A DNA stretch of 64,000 nucleotides from Nomia melanderi (lineage: Eukaryota; Arthropoda; Insecta; Hymenoptera; Halictidae), in NCBI RefSeq assembly GCF_051020985.1, contig NC_135012.1, forward strand, positions 6,264,451 to 6,328,450, written 5' to 3'. The notes below the pieces were generated by a model. It ran no database searches. It worked only from the letters and a program-made list of their open reading frames with translations, and was not told the DNA's origin. The position numbers and the translations under genes are program-made. The stretch's first letter is position 1. Each line of letters starts with the position of its first letter. This document shows, piece by piece, positions 60,886 through 64,000 of the stretch.

Positions 60886-61164
60886 ATGGAAGAAGAACGA
60901 GGAAATATAGAAGTTCCAACAAAGGTCACAGAGCCAGTATTAAGTGTACCAAATCCAAGAGCTTTTCAACAAACTGTTCCTACGTTATCTGGACAGTCAA
61001 AATACATACAGCTACTTAATGTCATAGAAGAACTTGGTCACGAAGTTAGACCTACCTATGCTGGAAGTCGTACTTCTGCAGAAAAGATTAAGCGTGGGAT
61101 CATACATGCTCGCATTCTAGTCAAAGAATGTTTAGTTGAGACTGAAAGAAATGCACGCCAATGA
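60886..61164 (+). CDS. CDK2AP1: Minimal CDK2AP (Doc-1) protein, paralog 3
   Basis: 92 codons from ATG 60886, in one exon. The short acidic N-terminus (MEEERGNIEVPTK) is followed by EPVLSVPNPR, then the complete Doc-1 domain: SKYIQLLNVIEELGHEVRPT, YAGSRTSAEKIKRGIIHARI, LVKECLVETERNARQ. This is the closest of the three to human CDK2AP1/2, keeping IRPTYAG-like, GIIHAR and ETERNAR. CDK2AP1/2 bind CDK2 and are small subunits of the NuRD/CHD4 complex. It lacks the basic repeat of paralogs 1 and 2 and is probably the ancestral copy. A non-coding leader exon may exist upstream; the symbol reflects family, not proven orthology to CDK2AP1 versus CDK2AP2. Confidence 0.88.
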   Translation: MEEERGNIEVPTKVTEPVLSVPNPRAFQQTVPTLSGQSKYIQLLNVIEELGHEVRPTYAGSRTSAEKIKRGIIHARILVKECLVETERNARQ

Positions 61165-62278
61165 AATACGTTTTAATATATAGTAATATACATATCTTTC
61201 ACCTCGAGTTGACCAAATATGTTAGGAATATTAAAACTTTTCCTACCTCAAATTTTAACAAAACTATCAGTCATTAATCGTAAGCTTCATGTAATGTGAA
61301 AGAAGATGTTTTCACGTCTCTTTATTTTTATAAATTCAAGATAGAATGCATACAACATCATTTACAGTATTTTATAATATGAAAAAATATTTATTAATTA
61401 CTATATTGCCAAAGAATATGATGATAACAACTAGCGTGCGTCATAATTTATTAAATTTAATTTTATGCAAGCGTTGAGTACAAATACAAAGGTGTAATTG
61501 TAATTATTTATTTTAAAATGTGTCTAATGATGCATTCCATCAGACTTAAATGCAACTAGAAAGATAGAGCAAATAACTGACAGTACAAATATTCTTTCAA
61601 AGTGTTAGGGAAATAAATATTTAATGACAAAGTATTCATGATTGAGAACCAGCATGGTATTAATTTAAGCAGTATATTATATATTCATAGTAATTTATAT
61701 AAGAATATATACAGTGTGTTTAAATGAATATACATTATACAAATTTTTTAAACTGTAAGAATGAAAAACTCAAAGTTCCTATGCTATTTAAATCATCTAT
61801 TGCTCAGAATAATAAGAATTTATTACTTTTAAGAAAGACTTGACTAGCAACAATACATTGTTCCTTAAGATATATATATATAATATTAAAGATAAAATAT
61901 ACTTTTGATCAAGATGTACCTTTTCTATATGACTATACAATTTACAAATGCCATATTTTCACTGTAAATGTTTAAATGGAACTAACATTTATTAAGAGTA
62001 CTATATAATTTTAAATGTGTAATTGTGCGTGTGTATGTATCCACATGAATATATGTAAACGTATATAAGTTTGAAAATTGTATGTCATATTTATATCACT
62101 TCAATTAAGTGTAATATTTATGTAACAAATAAAGAAATTTAAACATATTTCCTATGTTGCTTCCTTTTAAAATTGTAGCTCCCTTTTGTTACATAGTTTA
62201 GTGAATTTACTTTTAAGATGGTATTACGAGCGCGCATGATACGCAAAGTATTACATGTTACAGATTAATTGATCAAAG
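61165..62278. other. AT-rich spacer between CDK2AP paralog 3 and DPH7
   Basis: 3' flank of paralog 3, with long AT-rich runs and TATATA tracts, and then the short DPH7 promoter, with CGAGCGCGCATG about 50 bp before the ATG. No coding signal on either strand. Confidence 0.55.
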
Positions 62279-63511
62279 ATGTTCCACACTTTGGAGACTT
62301 TTGATACAGAATTCTCAGCTGATTCCATTGAATGGTGCCCATCGAATTCTCACAAAACTATATTTGTATGTGGAACATACCAATTAATGAAAGATGAGGA
62401 ATCACCTGTAAATACATCACAGTCGAGACGTTTGGGACAAATCTATATGTTTAAAATCAACGAAAATGGATGTCTAACATTATTACAGAAGTTAGAAGTA
62501 CCTGCTGTCTTAGATATGAAATGGGCACACATGTGTCAGAATAGAATCTTACTAGGAGTTGTAAATTCCTTAGGATATCTGCAAATATATCAATTGAAAA
62601 ATGACAAGGAAAAGGAGAATTTGGAATTACTAACAGAAGAAAAAGTTGCAAGCGATAGAGAAGTTCTTGCATTATCTCTAGATTGGTGTAGCGGAAGATG
62701 GATAGATAATAATGAATCAAATCTAAACGTAATAGTCAGTGATTCGAAAGGTTTTATAACATTATTTAAAATTAATGAAAATGACTTAGTTGTTATTAAT
62801 TCTTGGTCTGCACACAAATTCGAAGCCTGGATCACAGCTTTCGATTATTGGGATACAAATGTCATCTACAGCGGTATGAACGATTTTAGAGCTATTATTC
62901 AAATAATCAAATACTTTATAACATCAATTCCATTTAAGGCGGTGATGATTGTAAATTTCAACGATTCGACACAAGAATGGAAACTAATCCTACCGCGATA
63001 AACAAAACTCACGGTGCAGGCGTTACAAGTTTGCACAGCAATGCGTCAAAAGAATTTGTTCTGGCATCGGGAAGGTGATGTATTGAAGTCAGACCGTCAT
63101 CAAATGAGAAAGACTTAACATTAAAATACGTACTTGCATATTTTCAGCTACGACGAATCGTTGAGATTATGGGACGTAAGAAACATTAAAAGACCAATTT
63201 CGGAGACCAGCCTCGGTGGTGGCGTTTGGCGTTTGAAATGGGATCCTTTCGCGCGGAATTATTTGCTCGCTGCTTGTATGTATGGCGGGTTCCGAATTGT
63301 GGACTGCGAAAACGTAGAAACACCGTCTGTCATTGGCGAATACAATGAGCACGAAAGTCTAGCGTACGGATGCGATTGGTCCTTTTTGAAGAGCGCAGAA
63401 ATTACACAACGAATGCATAAAACGGAAGTGCAAAACGTTTATTTGATCAGTACTTGTTCCTTTTACGATCACATTTTAAAATTGTCCGCGGTGCATTTGA
63501 AAACCGACTGA
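62279..63511 (+). CDS. DPH7: Diphthine methyltransferase (DPH7/WDR85)
   Basis: WD-repeat enzyme that demethylates the methylated diphthine intermediate on elongation factor 2, the step before the final amidation to diphthamide. Exons 62279-62873, 62939-63074, 63148-63511 join to 364 residues. It matches human DPH7 in order: TFDTEFSADSIEWCP, FVCGTYQL, AVLDMKWAH, LALSLDWCSG, VSDSKGFITLFKINEND, SAHKFEAWITAFDYW, YSGGDDCKFQRFDTR, ASGSYDESLRLWDVRNIKRP, GGGVWRLKWDPF, LAACMYGGFRIVDC, YGCDWSF, LISTCSFYDHILKL. The splice between YSG and GDD restores a WD core, and that between ASG and SYDE restores another. Start is the first ATG, directly before the conserved region. Confidence 0.95.
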
Positions 63512-64000
63512 ACAAACATAAACAATAAAAAGATATACAATCACAAAATGTACCATGTCGGAGTACGCGTTAGTTTTTCCTCACCTCTGTCATTTAAAAT
63601 AATTTAAAGGTTCCATTTGTTGAAGGCACGAGGTAATAATCAAATTTGAAGAGTTGTACGCACGCGCGGAATGCATTAAGAACGTCGGCTATTCAATCGA
63701 CACGGGATGCTTGAAAAATTTGCTGGAAGATGGCGATGCGGGAGCACGAGCTGCATTTCGCCGCGGCCAGTTCGATAAAAATCAGTCGTTCGCAGGGGCT
63801 GTTTTGGCGTGGTGTCAGTGCTGTGGTTTCTGTGACGAGTTCGCGTGCAGTTCCGCGGTAAATTATCAGTGATCAGTCGCGGTAAGTACGCATTCGAATG
63901 ATTGGAAAAAATTCATTCGCGTCCTCCATATTCGTCAGCGTCCGATGGCATCGTGAATTTCGTCGTGGTCAGTAAAATCAGCTGTGGAACCGTGCGTGTC
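63512..64000. other. DPH7 3' flank and CG-rich start of the next region
   Basis: After a short AT-rich 3' flank the sequence becomes CG-richer from about 63650 to the window end, suggesting the 5' region of another gene to the right. The 72-codon frame at about 63654-63872 has no ATG start and no recognisable family. Confidence 0.4.

Noticed and set aside
63654..63872. 72-codon frame at the right edge
   Set aside because: No ATG, no family, and it lies in CG-rich probable promoter DNA.

Overview
The window is animal nuclear DNA, most likely from an insect and probably a hymenopteran (bee, wasp or ant). The support is spliced genes with GT-AG introns of roughly 60-700 bp, AT-rich and CpG-bearing spacers, an array of insect-type nutrient amino acid transporters, and many TTAA-flanked miniature transposons. 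No bacterial or viral gene organisation is present. Gene models were built by hand from splice signals and reading phase; each one sums to an intact frame. Names rest on recognising family sequence, not on a search.

Layout. 1-3480: upstream or intronic DNA with a large palindromic repeat. 3481-12892 (+): liprin-alpha, entering from the left with its 5' exons missing, ending in three SAM domains. 12893-18399: long AT-rich stretch, probably 3' UTR plus microsatellites. 18400-20245 (+): POFUT2, tail to tail with BLOC1S6/pallidin (20352-21119, -). 21.6-28.2 kb: transposon-rich desert holding a tandem duplication and a nest of TTAA-bounded elements. 28.4-45.0 kb: four SLC6 nutrient amino acid transporter genes, two on + and then two on -, with a small Dpy-30-domain gene (-) inside the array. 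46800-47625 (+): unrecognised 202-residue single-pass membrane protein. 48581-49737 (+): IFT46. 50804-54426 (+): chloride/proton exchanger ClC-7. 55.8-61.2 kb: three CDK2AP (Doc-1) family genes in a row. 62279-63511 (+): DPH7.

How the genes fit together. The four transporters form a local expansion. Shared intron positions pair genes 1 and 2 against genes 3 and 4. IFT46 and perhaps the Dpy-30 protein suggest ciliary or sperm roles, but there is no sign of co-regulation. The other genes are unrelated housekeeping or neuronal genes.

Most unusual system: the CDK2AP cluster. The third gene is a minimal 92-residue CDK2AP. The first and second are intronless in their coding part and carry a basic 23-residue repeat resembling the STPR DNA-binding repeat of silkworm FMBP-1, joined to a C-terminal Doc-1 domain. 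The second also has about 160 residues of a Met/Lys/Glu hexapeptide repeat between the two. The promoters of the first and second share a nearly identical 22-bp block followed by an NRF1-like palindrome. This looks like a lineage-specific chromatin adaptor that could link a DNA-binding module to the CDK2AP/NuRD complex; that function is inference.
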